Positions 1-12,008 of a stretch of DNA of 64,000 nucleotides are shown here, in pieces. The translations under genes and the position numbers were made by a program. The stretch is from NCBI GenBank assembly GCA_946807835.1, contig OX327699.1:7805001-7869000 (forward strand). Reading direction: 5' to 3'. A model generated the notes under the pieces. That model did not search any database. It was not told the DNA's origin and worked only from the letters and a program-made list of their open reading frames with translations. Source of the stretch: Ailanthus altissimus (taxonomy: Eukaryota; Streptophyta; Magnoliopsida; Sapindales; Simaroubaceae). Each line of letters starts with the position of its first letter. The stretch's first letter is position 1.

Positions 1-403
1 TGTAAAAGAGCACCTTAATCATATTTGGCAAGTTTTAGTTGTGCTGAGAAAGAATGAGTTGTTTGTAAACTTAAAGAAATGTGTATTTTTAACAAACAGA
101 CTAGTGTTCCTAGGATTTGTTGTAAGTAGTGAAGGAATTCATGTAGATGACGAAAGGTAAAAGCTATTAGAGAATGGCCACAACCGAAGACCATAACAAA
201 TGTAAGGAGTTTCCATGGCCTAAAAACTTTCTATTTAAGGAGTTTCCATGGCCTAGCAACTTTTTATCGTAGATTAGTTAAATATTTTAGTACTATTGGG
301 GTACCATTTACCGATTGCTTGAAGAAAGAATGATTTCAATAAAGAGAAGCTGCTGATTGTAGTTTTGAATTTATCAAAGAAAAATTGACTCCACATAATG
401 CTG
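1..403 (+). pseudogene. Ty3/gypsy reverse transcriptase/RNase H fragment
   Basis: Plus-strand translation, with shifts and stops, gives the block just after the RT active site: a KKC-F segment, [28 protein letters not shown] and a VRSFHGL...FYRRLVK block typical of plant gypsy polymerases. The VRSFHGL motif occurs twice because a stretch of about 40 bp (roughly 204-265) is duplicated, which breaks the frame. The left side runs off the window. On the right, similarity stops near 400, where sequence of the opposite strand begins. It cannot be translated as one protein. The parent family is uncertain; D or B type is most similar by eye. Confidence 0.75.
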
Positions 404-768
404 TAGCTCCACCATGTCCGCTATCTCTCGATTTAAGCCATGCAAGAAATTAGCCATAGTGGGCTTCTCTATCATTCTCTACATTAGCTTGGATCATAAC
501 AACCTCCATCTCTTTGTAGTATTCATCAATGCTTTTGGATCCTTGAGTTAGACGCTGTTATATAACTCCCGATGGTAGTAACTAAGAATTAAGCATCTTC
601 TCACATTGGCCTATATCTCATTCCATGTCTCAACGGGTCGTTTATGATTTCTCCCTCTTTCCTTCAACAATTGATCCCACCAAACAATAGCATAGTTAGT
701 GAATTCAATTGCAGCCAATTTTACCTTTTTGAACTCAAAGTAGTTGTGACAATCGAAGATCATCTCTA
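404..768 (-). pseudogene. Gag fragment of element D(-), left of the A2 insertion
   Basis: Minus-strand translation gives a retrotransposon Gag core: MIFDCHNYFEFKKVKLAAIE, a YAIVWWDQL motif and a YYHREL motif, with a few stops. It continues exactly from the Gag N-terminal half at 11002-11433 (ending PEAYLE-EMKIE) across the 10.2-kb A2 insertion, whose target duplication CTCTA (764-768 and 11002-11006) lies between the halves. The remaining D(-) gag-pol, which should lie further left, is missing; plus-strand RT sequence is there instead. This is a dead fragment. Confidence 0.8.
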
Positions 769-1560
769 TGATGTGCCTTGATTTCCAAAAAAAATAGATT
801 ATTCCAAAATTCGAATAAAATCTGGTTCTTTTGTTGGTTATTTTTCTTTAAGTGTTTAGGCTGAATTATAACAAAATTAAATGGTAAATTTGATGGAGGA
901 TAGAACTAAATAGATACCTTGATAAGTCAGATGGACGCCACAAGGATCGATTTAGGGTTTGACGCCACACTCTTGGGTGATCAAAAAGTGATAAGTCACC
1001 AACTGTCTTCAAGAGTGAGAAAACTTGAGAAGACAATTTTGTGAGAGAAATAACTCTTCTATTTCATGCTTCCAATTTCAAAATGAGGCAACTGCCTCTA
1101 TAAGACTTTAACATGCCTTATATAGGCTTACAAAATGAGGGGAAACCCTAATGTTACCTAATTAACTTAAAAAGCCCAAAATAAGCCCAATATGACTTAA
1201 CAATTTAAAATAAAGCTAAACAAGTTCAAAATGGCCCAAATACATAAAAATAGCAACATAAGAAGTAAATTAAGCCCAATAGCATGGAAAGAAAGCCCTC
1301 AGCTACTTCTTTAAGCCTAATGTCACCAAACGTCTCTAAATCACGTCCCAATCTCTAATTGAAGACAAATAAATACATTTAGCTCATTTCCATTTAGATC
1401 GCAAGCTTCTAATCCCATAGAAGCTTCAATAGCTCCAATTTGACTACTTATGGCCCTTTGAAGCTGTTTAGCCTTAACCCTTGTTATTGGACCATCTGAA
1501 ATCTCCTTTATGCTTAGCTCACCTTCTTGAGTTGATTTAGAACCTTCATGATACACATCA
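769..1560 (-). repeat. 3' LTR of A2 (792 bp, long form)
   Basis: Starts TGATGTGCC and ends GATACACATCA (one change from the usual GATGCACATCA). It carries the roughly 82-bp block near the U5 end that A1 and the 44-50 kb copies lack. The minus-strand TATA box GCCTATATAA lies near 1117-1127. About 72 codons of the polyprotein C-terminus are encoded in the LTR; the tail reads [20 protein letters not shown] and stops at 1341. Confidence 0.93.
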
Positions 1561-1652
1561 TCACCCCCGGGCAGAGAATGATTTGCCCTCAAATCAGAAT
1601 CTTCTAGATCTTCCAAATTAGGAGATAAGTCCTTCACATTAAAAGTGGCTGA

Positions 1653-4431
1653 TGACAGGACTCGACCCGAGACCCTCTACTAGAGATCCCAGCGGCCCTG
1701 CCGGGCACCCCGACGAAGTTCCTCTGAACCTAACTGGGTAAGTTGAGAAATTCTGCGAGGCGAACCCCTTTTTAATTCTTGTTACTACTAAGAAGGTCTA
1801 GTAACATATACAAAAACGACATCTTAATTTTAAAAACAAACGGACAGAGTTTCCCCTGTTTTTCGGAAAATCTATATAAAACCTGCAAAGAAATTTCACT
1901 TCTATTTCCAATACATCTCAATTCTACCAATTCGGACCTGCGGTCCTTTCCAAATCAAATCCAACACAACTCAATTATTTATTTGAATCACAAATAAGCA
2001 TAATCATAGAAGTAAAAAGAACGATCATCATAAACTTGAAATCTCTTCTTCTCGGTTCAAAACATACATCTAAATATACATGCCTACAACTATTATGCAT
2101 AAAGTAAAAAGTGCTACATAGCACATTTACATATACAAAAATAATCTTCGGATTTGGCCAACTACTCGGCAATAGGAGAATCAGCAGCTTGCGTACCGAG
2201 ACCTGCACCTGGGAAAGGGGTTCAAAAAATATAAAACACAAAACGTGTGAGCTAAAGGAGCTCAGTGAGTGCAAATAAAATTTTAATAAAATAACATCAT
2301 GTATAGATGGCAAATTCTAAAGTTCATGCAGAAATCATGATTCTAAAACTGATGTAAAACTGTAAAACAGTTTCTAACTTCATATGCTATTGAAATCTTG
2401 CCAAGCGGGTTTTATCTACATCTTTGAAAAACTATATTCAGAATCTGTATAACCTAATAACTGTTGTGTGCATATAAATGCATAAATGCTATCGGTAAAT
2501 CAAAAACTAGTAAAATCCTCGCTTGGCCATTTTCTTTCTAAACTGTACCAATGGTAACCCTAAAGCTCTATACCCACGCAGCGACTCAACTAGCATTGCA
2601 CACGTGAGTAGGTCACGGGGCACCTCAACTAGCAGCACCCACAGTGACATCTCAAGACATCTCACTGGCTATGCAGCGGAATCCTACATCGCATGCATAT
2701 AGCGAGACAATACCCCATACACATAGAGCGACTCACATGACTCAACTTCCCGACTTCCCGGAGTTAGTGACACACCCTCCAAGACCTACCCATGTGCACG
2801 GGATATATCGGCCGGGTCTAATACAATCACCACCACTATAATCTGAGGGTACCAATGGCCTTAAAAACATAAGCAGAAATTTTAAAATTATTTCTCAATT
2901 CGAACATATAAAGGCATGTTTATGAATATGTATCAAGATCATAAATCATGGTTATGCATCGAAAGCTCATAAAACATGCATATTCATTATGCAAAAACAT
3001 AATAAACGCAAAGTAAAAGAAATGGCAAATTTCCACTCATAACCACTCCGCGCTCAAGTTCCCTCCCGATTTCTACTCCCGTTAACGCTCTCGGTTATCT
3101 TCACCTACGCGCCACAAATGACATTTAAAACTAAATCGAATGCTAGAATCTCATTTAACTACTAAATGCCTTAATCGGTATACAAAGCCCGGATGCATAC
3201 TACTTTCCGATTTTAGTTACGGAGCCATAATCGAAATTAACTCACCATCCGGCACTCTGAAAATTATTGAACACCTTATAACTTGGTTGGACATAATTGC
3301 CCTTCACCTTTTCAACATAGATAATTATGTCTCATTTTCTTCATTTTTGGTTTTTTCATCAACTATATACATTCAATTTACAATATGCACTATTTACATA
3401 CAACAATTCAATCAAAACACCACTCAATTCCTAACTTCCCTAAAGTGGCAGAATTTCACCCTAGGTTCCAACACATTTCTTTTGTCAATTTCTTGTTCCA
3501 ATTACAACAAAATCATGCCAATTTCATTCTAAAGCCCTAATTACAACCAATTGAAATCTCTACAACAAAATCACCAAAAACCCTAATTCTCACCTTGCCA
3601 ATTTCTTCAAATAGATGATTCCTTCAAGCTCCAAACTAGAATTCAACTCAATCTAAGCCAAGAATACACATAAGAATGTCAATTGGAGCATTCTTGAAAG
3701 TTCACTTATCAAACTCATGAAACAATGCTTTTCTTACCTCTTTTTCTTGAATTTTCACTAATTGAGACTTCAATTGAGCTTAAGGATTCATATGTAACCT
3801 TATTTTAGCTTGGTTACACATGAAAAATCATGAAAAAAAAACTGAAATTTCACTGTAGCAGCACCTGTTCACCTTGCCCGAATTTGCTCTCCTTTTTGCT
3901 CTAAGTGTTTGCTTTTTGATCACTTGAAAATTCTATACACTTCTAACATATATATAGTGCTCCCTCAATTGACCATTTTGCCCTTCAACTTACTCAAAAT
4001 AACTAATTTGCCATTAGTTAAAAACTAATTATGTAATTAGTTCATTTGTAACTATCTAGTTAGAATAGTTCAAAGAACTAACTAGAACTTCCAACTTGGT
4101 ATTCCATGAGATTTCTTCTAATTGGTCCATTCTCTAATATATGGATTATGTTTCTCAACAAAGGCTTGTTCCATTCATAACCCTTAAATAAAAATTCATG
4201 TAGTAAATTAGGATTTCCTTTTCTAAGCCAAAAGAGAAAAATTCCAAAATATTCTAGGGTCGTCCGGCGCATCGATCGAGTGTGAAATTACCAAATTAGG
4301 TCTAATATCTCTCACGTGCACTATAAAGAGAATATTTCTAATAGGGTTAAAATCGAGTAACCCTACGGTGTCTTATTTGCTCTATACCGAAATCTAGGCG
4401 CCAATACTACTAATAGGGATTGGATATTATA
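1653..4431 (-). repeat. Solo LTR, Tekay/Del-like (2.78 kb), inside A2
   Basis: This block splits the A2 integrase C-terminus at AAAGTGGCTGA/AACATT. The 5-bp target GCTGA is duplicated at 1648-1652 and 4432-4436. On the minus strand it starts TATAATATCC (presumably a mutated TGTAATATCC) and ends CCTGTCA. There is no internal coding region, so it is a solo LTR left by LTR-LTR recombination. Its size, the TGTAATATCC-like start and the CTCACTGAGCTCCTTTAGCTC segment resemble LTRs of the plant Tekay/Del chromovirus lineage; that assignment is from memory of the family and is tentative. Short open frames inside it (for example 3140-3532) show no protein similarity I recognise. Confidence 0.8.
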
Positions 4432-7400
4432 GCTGAAACATTATAATCACCAAGAAGATCAACTTTGTAAGCATTACTATTTACCTTCTCTACAATCCGA
4501 AAAGGTCCATCAACTCTTGGCATCAGCTTGGACTTCCGCTTGCTAGGAAAAATATTCCCTTGCTAAGATGAATCCAAACAAGATCACCAGGTTCAAAGCT
4601 AATCATTTTTCGTCCTTTATTAGCATGTTTAACATACTTAGCTGTTTTCTCCTCAATATGAATTCAAACCTGCTCATGAAGCTTCTTCATCAATTTTGCC
4701 TTCTTAACCCTATCCATAGATGTCCTCTCATCAATTGGAATAGGAACAAGGTCAATAGGAACAAATGGATTAAATCCATACACAATCTCAAATGGTGAAA
4801 ATTTTGTAGCCCCATGCATACTACGGTTGTATGCAAACTCCAAAATAGGCAAACAAGTATCCCAACTCTTTAAGTTCTTGTTTATAATAGCCCGTAATAA
4901 AGGAGATAGATACGATTCACTACCTCAGTTTGCCCATCAGTTTGTGGATGACAAGCAGTACTGAAAAGCAATTTTGTTCCAAGCTTCTTCCAAAGAGTCT
5001 TCCAAAAATAGCCTAAGAACTTTGTATCACGATCAAAGACAACGCTTTTAGGGATTCCATGAAAACGTACAATTTCCCTAAAAAACAAATCAGCAATATG
5101 AATAGCATCATCAGTTTTGTTACAAGGAATAAAGTGTGACATTTTGGAGAACCGATCAACCACAACCATCACTGAATCCTTCCCACGCTGTGTTCTAGTT
5201 AATCCAAGCACAAAATCCATACTAATATCCATCTATGGTTGCTCTGGGATAGGTAAAGACATATATAGTCTATATGTATTCTCTTTACCCTTAGCTTTCT
5301 TGCAAATTACACATCTTTCAACAACCTTATGAACATCCCGCAGTATATTAGGCCAAAAGAAGTGCTCTTTTAGTAGCTCATAAGTTTTCTTCTCCCCAAA
5401 ATGATCACAAGACCACCCCAATGAGCCTCACGCATAAGCAACTCACGTAAGGATCCTGAAGGTATACACATTCTGCCCAACTTGAACAAGTAACCATCAT
5501 GTACAAAGAACCCATCACAAGCTCCTTTAGCACATTTAGACATCATATTAGCAAAGTATGAATCACTTGTATATTGTTCTTTCACCTATTCAAAACCCAA
5601 AAGCCTTGAATTTAACATAGAAATCAATGCACACCTCCTAGAAAGAGTATCAGCAATGACATTAGTTTGCCCCTTCTTGTATTTTATGACATATAGAAAT
5701 GGCTCCATGAACTCTACCCATTTGGCATGTCTTCTATTCAGCTTGTTCTGCCCTTTAAGATACTTTAACGATTCATGGTCAGTATGAATAACGAACTCTT
5801 TAGGTAATAGATAATGCTACCATACCTCGAGAGCCCGAATCAATGCATAAAACTCCTTGTCATAAATAGAGTAGTTTAAACGTGCCTCATTCAGCTTCTC
5901 ACTAAAGAAAGCAATTGGCCTATTTTCTTGCATCAAAACAACCCCAATACCAACCACTGAAGCATCACACTCTATTTCAAATGTCTTAGCAAAATCAGGA
6001 AGTGCTAAAACTGGAGCAGAACATAATTGTTCTTTAATCAGCTCAAATGACTTCTGTGCATTCTCATTCCACCTAAACTCATTCCCCTTTTTCAAACACT
6101 CTATCATAGGCGCAATAATAGAACTAAAGTCTTTAATAAATCGCCTATAGAAAGAGGTAAAACCATGAAAACTTCTCACATCCACAACACCAGTAGGTTT
6201 AGGCCAATCATAAATTGCCTTAACCTTCTCCTCATCAACCTTAATTCCACTACCAGAAACAACATACCCTAAAAAGATACCATTATCTTGGCAGAAATAG
6301 CACTTCTTGAAGTTTTCATACAGCTTAGCATCACGCAAGATCTCAAATACAGCCATAAGATGCTTCACATGATCATCAAATGTTTTACTATAGATCAAGA
6401 TATTATCAAAATAGACCACAACAAACAGCCCTATAAACTTCCTCAAAACATGGTTCATAAGTCTCATAAATGTACTAGGTGCATTAGAAAGTCCAAACGG
6501 CATCACCATCCACTTATATAACCCATGCTTAGTTTTAAAGGCTGTTTTCCATTCATCACCTTCTTTCATCCTAATTTGGTGATATCCAATCATCAAATCA
6601 ACTTTAGAAAAATAAACAGCACCATGCAATTCATCAAGAATATCATCAAGTCTAGGAATAGGGAATCGATACTTAACCGTTATCTTGTTGATAGCCCGAC
6701 TGTCTATACACATTCTCATGGTACCATCCTTCTTTGGAACAAGCAAAGTAGGCACTGAACAAGGACTAAGTGACTCACGCACATAGCCCCTCTCTAAGAG
6801 CTCACCAACCTGTCTTTTGATCTCCTTTGCTTCCTCCGAATTACATCTATATGCTGGTCTATTTGGAAGTAAAGCTCCAGGCACCAAATAAATTTGATGC
6901 TCTATTCCTCAAATAGGTGGTAATCCCAATGATAGCTCTTCTGGAAATACATCTTTGAACTCGTCAATCAACTCCACAACTTGCCTTGGCAAATCCAAAC
7001 CCTCCACTTGCAATAAAGGCTTTGCCCAAGTCATGAAAACAACCCCCACAGAAGCTAGTGCTTACTCAACATCTCCCTTTTTGGCTAACATTAACCCTTT
7101 ACCAGATTCCATCATCTTCCTTTGATTCCGCAACTGATCTTCTCTAACTTGTTGAGAACTCAATGGCATCAAATTCACTTTCTTTCCATTCAGTACAAAT
7201 GAATAAGTGTTCCTTCGCCCATTATAAGTCACATCATTATCAAATTACCATGGATGTCCTAATAACACATGACTAGCTGTCATAGGAACCATATCACATA
7301 AAATCTCATTATGAAAGGTTTTAATGGAGAATAGCACCCGAACTTGTCTTGTAACCTGAATCTCTCCCTTGTCATTAAGCCAATGCAATTTGTATAGTTT

Positions 7401-7944
7401 TGGATGTGGAACAGTAGTTAATCCTAGTTTCTCCACTAAAGTAGTGGATGCAACATTGGTATAACTACCATTATCAATGATCATGGCACAAACCTTATCT
7501 CGGATTTGACATCTTGTATGAAAGATGTTTTCGCGCTGTTCCAAACCAATATCAACTTCAGCACTCAAAATCCTTTGAATAACTAATAAATTTCCCTCCA
7601 TTGGCTCAAGATTCTCTTCTTGTTCAGTCACTTCAACTTTAGATTCCTCATCCATTTCAGCTTCATCTTCACTTACAAGCTCTCCATGCTTCCCTTGTAA
7701 AACCATCACCCTCTTATTTGGACATTCAGAAGCAATATGCCCATTTTCCAAGCACTTGAAACACTTGATGTCTCGTGACCTCCTGAAAAATTAGATTCAA
7801 ATACCTTCTCATTTCCTTTCAACGAACCTGAACTAGCACTTCCTTTACTGAACTCCACTTTTTCATCACGTTTAGGTGTGTTCCATATTCGCGAAGGTGA
7901 AGAAACAGTCTTTGTATTACTTGTTGTTGACCTCATATGGATAC

Positions 7945-9062
7945 TGACACAGAAATGTCTGATCACATGGAGCTAAAAATAGAGCCAAATAAATTCAAGT
8001 TAGTTACATTCGTACTCTAAAGACTAAAGGAAAGGTAATGAATTTCAAGGGTAAATTTGGGATTTATCTGGTATTGTTTTGGAAGGAATTACTAGGTAAT
8101 CCTCATACTATTAGAAAATTATATGTGTCTAGTTCTAAATCCTTTTTACAGCACATGAATATAAGTTTTCTAGAGTAAGTTGAATCCTAATAACTAAAGG
8201 AAGGTCAGATAGCTAGTAGGTGAGCCAAATCTTGACAACTTGCAAGAATTGAAGACTTTTGTCTCCATCCAAGACTTTAGAGCATGGTTTGTTGAATTAG
8301 AGCATATTATGTTCGAATTTAATGCTTCATTTATTGTATTTGCTGTATTTGTAGACTTTTGATGTAAGGGTAGTTGTAAGGGTAGGTAATCTTAATACTA
8401 CTAGAAAATTATATGTGTCTAGTTCTAAATCCTTTTTACAGCACATGAATATAAGTTTTCTAGAGTAAGTTGAATCCTAATAAAAAAAAGAAGGCCAGAC
8501 AGCTAGTAGGTGAGCCAAATCTTGACAACTTGCAAGAACTGAAGACTTTTGTCTCCATCCAAGACTTTAGAGCATATTATGTTCGAATTTAATGCTTCAA
8601 TTATTGTATTTGTTGTATTTGTAGACTTTTGGTGTAAGGGTAGTTGTAAGTCTTAATTGCTGTCTTTTGTAAACTCCCAACCACCAACTTTTAATGTTGT
8701 AATGAGTGCTTTGCAGTAGCCCTCCCAAGAACTCTTTATAAATACCTAAGGATGAGAAGAGAAGGGCAGGGAGTGAATTTTAAATTACTTGTATATGGGA
8801 GAGTTCTCTTATGAGAGTTTTTACATTTAACTCTGTATCTCTTGGGTGGATTCCTTAGAGTGGTGAGTTTGAGAGTTCTGTATCTCTTGTAGGGTTCTTT
8901 GGGTGGTGAATTATTTAGTATCCCATTGTAATTCTCTTGAGTGGTGAGCTTGTACCAATTTTACTTTATTCAGTGTTTGAGTTTATTTTAATAAAAGTGA
9001 GTGTTTGTTTTCATTCTTCCAATCTTGTGGTATTCTTTTTTTAAATACTTGAGCCTGCATCA
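7945..9062 (+). repeat. Solo LTR of family H (1.12 kb) inside A2 gag
   Basis: It interrupts A2 gag between CCTCATATG-GATAC and CCCCTCTTTTC. The target duplication is GATAC (7940-7944) and GATAT (9063-9067), one base different. It starts TGACACAG and ends CTGCATCA. In plus orientation it carries a TATA-like CTTTATAAATACC (about 8734-8746) and AATAAA at 8990-8995, so it reads as U3-R-U5 on the plus strand. It has no coding capacity and contains a 290-bp tandem duplication. The lineage is not identified. Confidence 0.72.
8094..8650 (+). repeat. Tandem duplication, unit about 290 bp, within the H solo LTR
   Basis: The first unit (8094-8383) begins AGGTAATCCTCATACTA and the second (8384 to about 8650) begins AGGTAATCTTAATACTA. 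The second unit lacks about 24 bp (TTTGTTGAATTAGAG region). Both units lie upstream of the predicted TATA box, in U3, where repeated enhancer blocks are common in LTR elements. Confidence 0.85.
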
Positions 9063-10198
9063 GATATCCCCTCTTTTCTGCTGTCTTTCTACTTTAGTTG
9101 CAAGTTTTATGACATCCTAAAAAAATATGAAGGGCTGTAACTCAACAACATTAGCTATGTCCATCTTCAATCCATCAAGGAATCTAGCTATTGTTTGCTC
9201 TTGAGGTTCATTCAAATCACAGCGAATCAGCAATAGCTCAAATTCTTTCACATACTCCTCCACACTCAAGGAACCTTGCCGTAAAATCTGGAGTTTGATG
9301 TATAATTCTTGTTTATAGTAATCCGGAACAAATCTCTTCTTCATTAATCTTTTCATAAGTGGCCAGCTCGTAACTTCTTCTTCGTCATCCCTTCTTCGCT
9401 GAGCTTTTAAGTTTTCCCACCACAAAAGTGCATAATCGATAAACTCAAGTGCTGCTATCTTACACTTCTTTGCCTCAGGGTACTCATGCCAATCAAACAC
9501 CCTTTCTACCTTTTGAACCCATTCAAGATACTCCTCAGGAGAACTAGTACCTCTAAATGGTGGTATATTAAGTTTGATACCACTAGTAGGGTCATTTTGC
9601 TGCCTCCTTATCCTATTCCTATCTTCAGTGTCATCATCCCGATTTGGCTCATCTCCAGCATCCTCTAGGTCATTTCGAGGTACCCTACCTGCCTTTGTTG
9701 GGGTTGCAAAGTATTTCTTTGCATCATTTCTATAATTGCAGCAAGTTGTCCACGAATTTCAGTAATCTCACCTCGAAATTCGTCATGAGCACGTTGTAAG
9801 CCCATGAGTTGAGCTTGTTTTAAACTCAGTCCCTTTGGTACTCTACTTGCATCATCTTCAGCCATTATTAAGAAAAACCCCAACAAGTATGAACAATAAA
9901 CAACACAACAAATAGCTAAAAACACACTTCTCAAACTGAATTTTTTTTTTCACCAATTCAATAAATAAAATCAGATAGCAACAATTGACTAAAGTTCAAA
10001 ATTTCAAGGTTCAGAAACAACTCAACTCAGCCAAATCATCTTCAACCCACAAACTACTAAGAATTAATTCTAATGCTTTGGAGTTGCAATTCAAATACTA
10101 GAGACCCAATCTAATGAATATTCCACGAAATTATATAAAACAAAAACAACAAGACACCTTAAATAGCTTAAACTTTAGTTTACACATTGAAATCCTGT

Positions 10199-10210
10199 GC
10201 TCTGATACCA
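10199..10210 (-). promoter_or_regulatory. Primer-binding site of A2 (tRNA-iMet type)
   Basis: On the minus strand TGGTATCAGAGC follows the 5' LTR after two bases. It is complementary to the 3' end of plant initiator tRNA-Met, the usual primer for minus-strand cDNA synthesis in plant gypsy elements. Confidence 0.9.
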
Positions 10211-10212
10211 GA

Positions 10213-11001
10213 TGATGTGCCTTGATTTCCAGAAAAATAGATTATTCCAAAATTCGAATAAAATCTGGTTCTTTTGTTGGTTATTTTTCTTTAAGTGTTT
10301 AGGCTAAATTATAACAAAATTAAATGGTAAATTTGATGGAGGATAGAACTAAATAGATACCTCGATAAGTCAGATGGATGCCACAAGAATCAATTTAGGG
10401 TTTGACGCCACACTTTTGGTGATCAAAGAGTGATAAGTCACCAACTATCTTCAAAAGTTAGAAAACTTGAGAAGACAATTTTGTGAGAGAAATAGCTTTC
10501 TATTTCATGCTTCCAATTCCAAAATGAGGCAACTACCTCTATAAGACTTTAACATGCCTTATATAGGCTTACAAAATAAGGGAAAACCCTAATATTACCT
10601 AATTAACTTAAAAAGCCCAAAATAAGCTCAATATGACTTAACAATTTAAAATAAAGTTAAACAAGTTCAAAATAGCCCAAATACATAAAAATAGCAACAT
10701 AAGAAGTAAATTAAGCCCAATAGCATGGAAAGAAAGCCCTTAGGTACTTCTTTAAGCCCAACGTCACCAAACGTCTCTAAATCACGTCCCAATCTCTAAT
10801 TGAAGACAAATAAACACATTTAGCTCATTTCCATTCAGATCGCAAGCTTCTAATCCCATAGAAGCTTCAATAGCTCCAATTTGACTACTTATGGCCCTTT
10901 GAAGCTGTTTAGCCTTAACCCTTGTTATTGGACCATCTGAAATCTCCTTTACGCTCAGCTCACCTTCTTGAGTTGATTTAGAACCTTCATGATGCACATC
11001 A
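10213..11001 (-). repeat. 5' LTR of A2 (789 bp, long form)
   Basis: Starts TGATGTGCC after the PBS and ends GATGCACATCA, followed by the target duplication CTCTA. It matches the 3' LTR at 769-1560 with scattered differences, including small indels, so A2 is clearly older than A1. The minus-strand TATA box GCCTATATAA is present near 10558-10568. The LTR-encoded polyprotein tail is also present here (10782-10997) but is not translated as such from the 5' copy. Confidence 0.92.
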
Positions 11002-11433
11002 CTCTATCTTCATCTCTCATTCCAAATATGCCTCGGGGTCATTTGTACTTTGAAAAGGTGGAATCTTCACCTTGATGCTTCCCAAGTCGTCATCACGCCT
11101 AGGTATTCCCCTCCTAGCACCTATATCTCCAAATTCACGCACAAATCTGCTTTGGTTTATTTGTGGTTCATCTAGCTTATCCAATTCCTCTTCAACTCGA
11201 ACATCCCCCCATTATACTCTTGCTTGCACTCACCTAGGTGGTTGCTCGATGGAAGTGTTTTAATGTTGCCGTCTATTTTCCAATCTATCCATCCTCTTGT
11301 GAATTTACTCTAATTTAGTCCTCATCATCCACCTCATTGCACCCAATAACGCCTATAGCTGTAGGTTAGGATTGGTTGGTTATTGTTCCTCTTCAGTTGA
11401 GTTTTCTTCTTGATTGTGTAATATGTTTAGAAT
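11002..11433 (-). pseudogene. Gag N-terminal half of element D(-)
   Basis: Minus-strand translation matches the start of the D(+) gag at 35979 onward: a start region (ATG changed to ATA near 11430), an LQL-ALLG-IRWMM-TKLE stretch, then a V-IPPFQ-like segment and PEAYLE-EMKIE up to the A2 insertion. It joins the Gag core at 404-768. Several stops make it nonfunctional. The next 560 bp to the right (11434-11996) are the D leader, including a pyrimidine-rich tract at about 11770-11827. Confidence 0.75.
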
Positions 11434-11996
11434 CTGCAAAAACCCGATTAAGGCCTCATAAGCACTCCCTCACGTGTTTTACTCAATAAAATTCACCCAC
11501 TCTTGTGTTTAGCACTCAAATGGCTTTTACCCTCTTATGTTCTCACCACTCTTACCTTTTTTCACTCGCGCGTCTTCTTTTCACTAATCAGACTTAAGAA
11601 CAATCAAGATTCAAGTGGCAATTCAATATGAAAAGCAACTGAGACAAGTCATAAGATTCAAGAAAAAATTCTTAAGAAACTGATGCTAGTAATATACGTG
11701 ACAAAGCTAGTTCAAAGTTGTTGACAAACAGATCAAATTTCAAATTTTAGCATTTGCAACAATTTTCTGGCTTCCTTTTCTTTCTTTCTTTTTTTTGTTT
11801 CTTTCCTTTTTTTGTTTCTTTTTTTTAATATTAGAAATCAGAGATAATAAATTACAAAATTATAACTAATTAGAGTTTTCAAGATAGAATGCAGCCACGA
11901 GTAAAGTTTTTTTTCTTATACAAAATAATTTATGCAAGATTCAATGGAACAATAAAATAATTAAAAGGATAATTTAAACTTGCCTTGAAACCAAAA

Positions 11997-12007
11997 CTCT
12001 GATACCA
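11997..12007 (-). promoter_or_regulatory. Primer-binding site of D(-)
   Basis: Minus-strand TGGTATCAGAG, complementary to the initiator tRNA-Met 3' end, next to the 5' LTR of D(-). The following bases (TTTTGGTTTCAAGG) match those after the PBS of D(+) at 35450, confirming the family. Confidence 0.85.
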
Positions 12008-12008
12008 A

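Larger units (their letters stand above)
1341..9865 (-). pseudogene. A2 gag-pol polyprotein remnant
   Basis: Minus-strand remains of the polyprotein seen intact in A1. From its start ([14 protein letters not shown] at 9863-9865) come Gag (9117-9865), zinc-knuckle and protease segment (7245-7966), RT and RNase H (5817-6887), integrase HHCC and core (4882-5585), integrase C-terminus (4490-4852), and the LTR-encoded tail ending at 1341. Gag is split at 7945-9062 and the integrase C-terminus at 1653-4431 by solo LTRs. The RT YFDD motif has decayed to YFDN, and an in-frame stop follows GALEVW at the RNase H segment. Multiple stops and shifts mark it as dead. The protease motif reads IIDNGSYTNVA. 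Confidence 0.92.
769..11001 (-). mobile_element. Family-A Ty3/gypsy element A2, full-length but degenerate
   Basis: Bounded by two long-form family-A LTRs (769-1560 and 10213-11001) with TGATGTGC...GCACATCA-type ends, and by the 5-bp duplication CTCTA at 764-768 and 11002-11006. Read on the minus strand the order is 5' LTR, primer-binding site (10199-10210), leader, gag-pol remnant, 3' LTR. Two later insertions (1653-4431 and 7945-9062) enlarge it; without them it is about 6.3 kb, the same as A1. It inserted into the gag of D(-). The coding frame has many stops and frameshifts, so it cannot make its own proteins. Confidence 0.93.

Noticed and set aside
1975..2313. 112-codon minus-strand open frame in the same solo LTR
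   Set aside because: No recognisable motif. Probably chance, in the R/U5 part of the LTR.
3140..3532. 130-codon plus-strand open frame
   Set aside because: It lies inside the Tekay-like solo LTR, is AT-rich with Phe/Ile/Ser/Thr bias, and has no motif. Chance frame in noncoding LTR.
10782..10997. 71-codon frame beginning [12 protein letters not shown], also at 49882-50097, 62801-63016 and others
   Set aside because: Not a small gene: it is the LTR-encoded tail of the family-A polyprotein in LTR copies that have no upstream frame.
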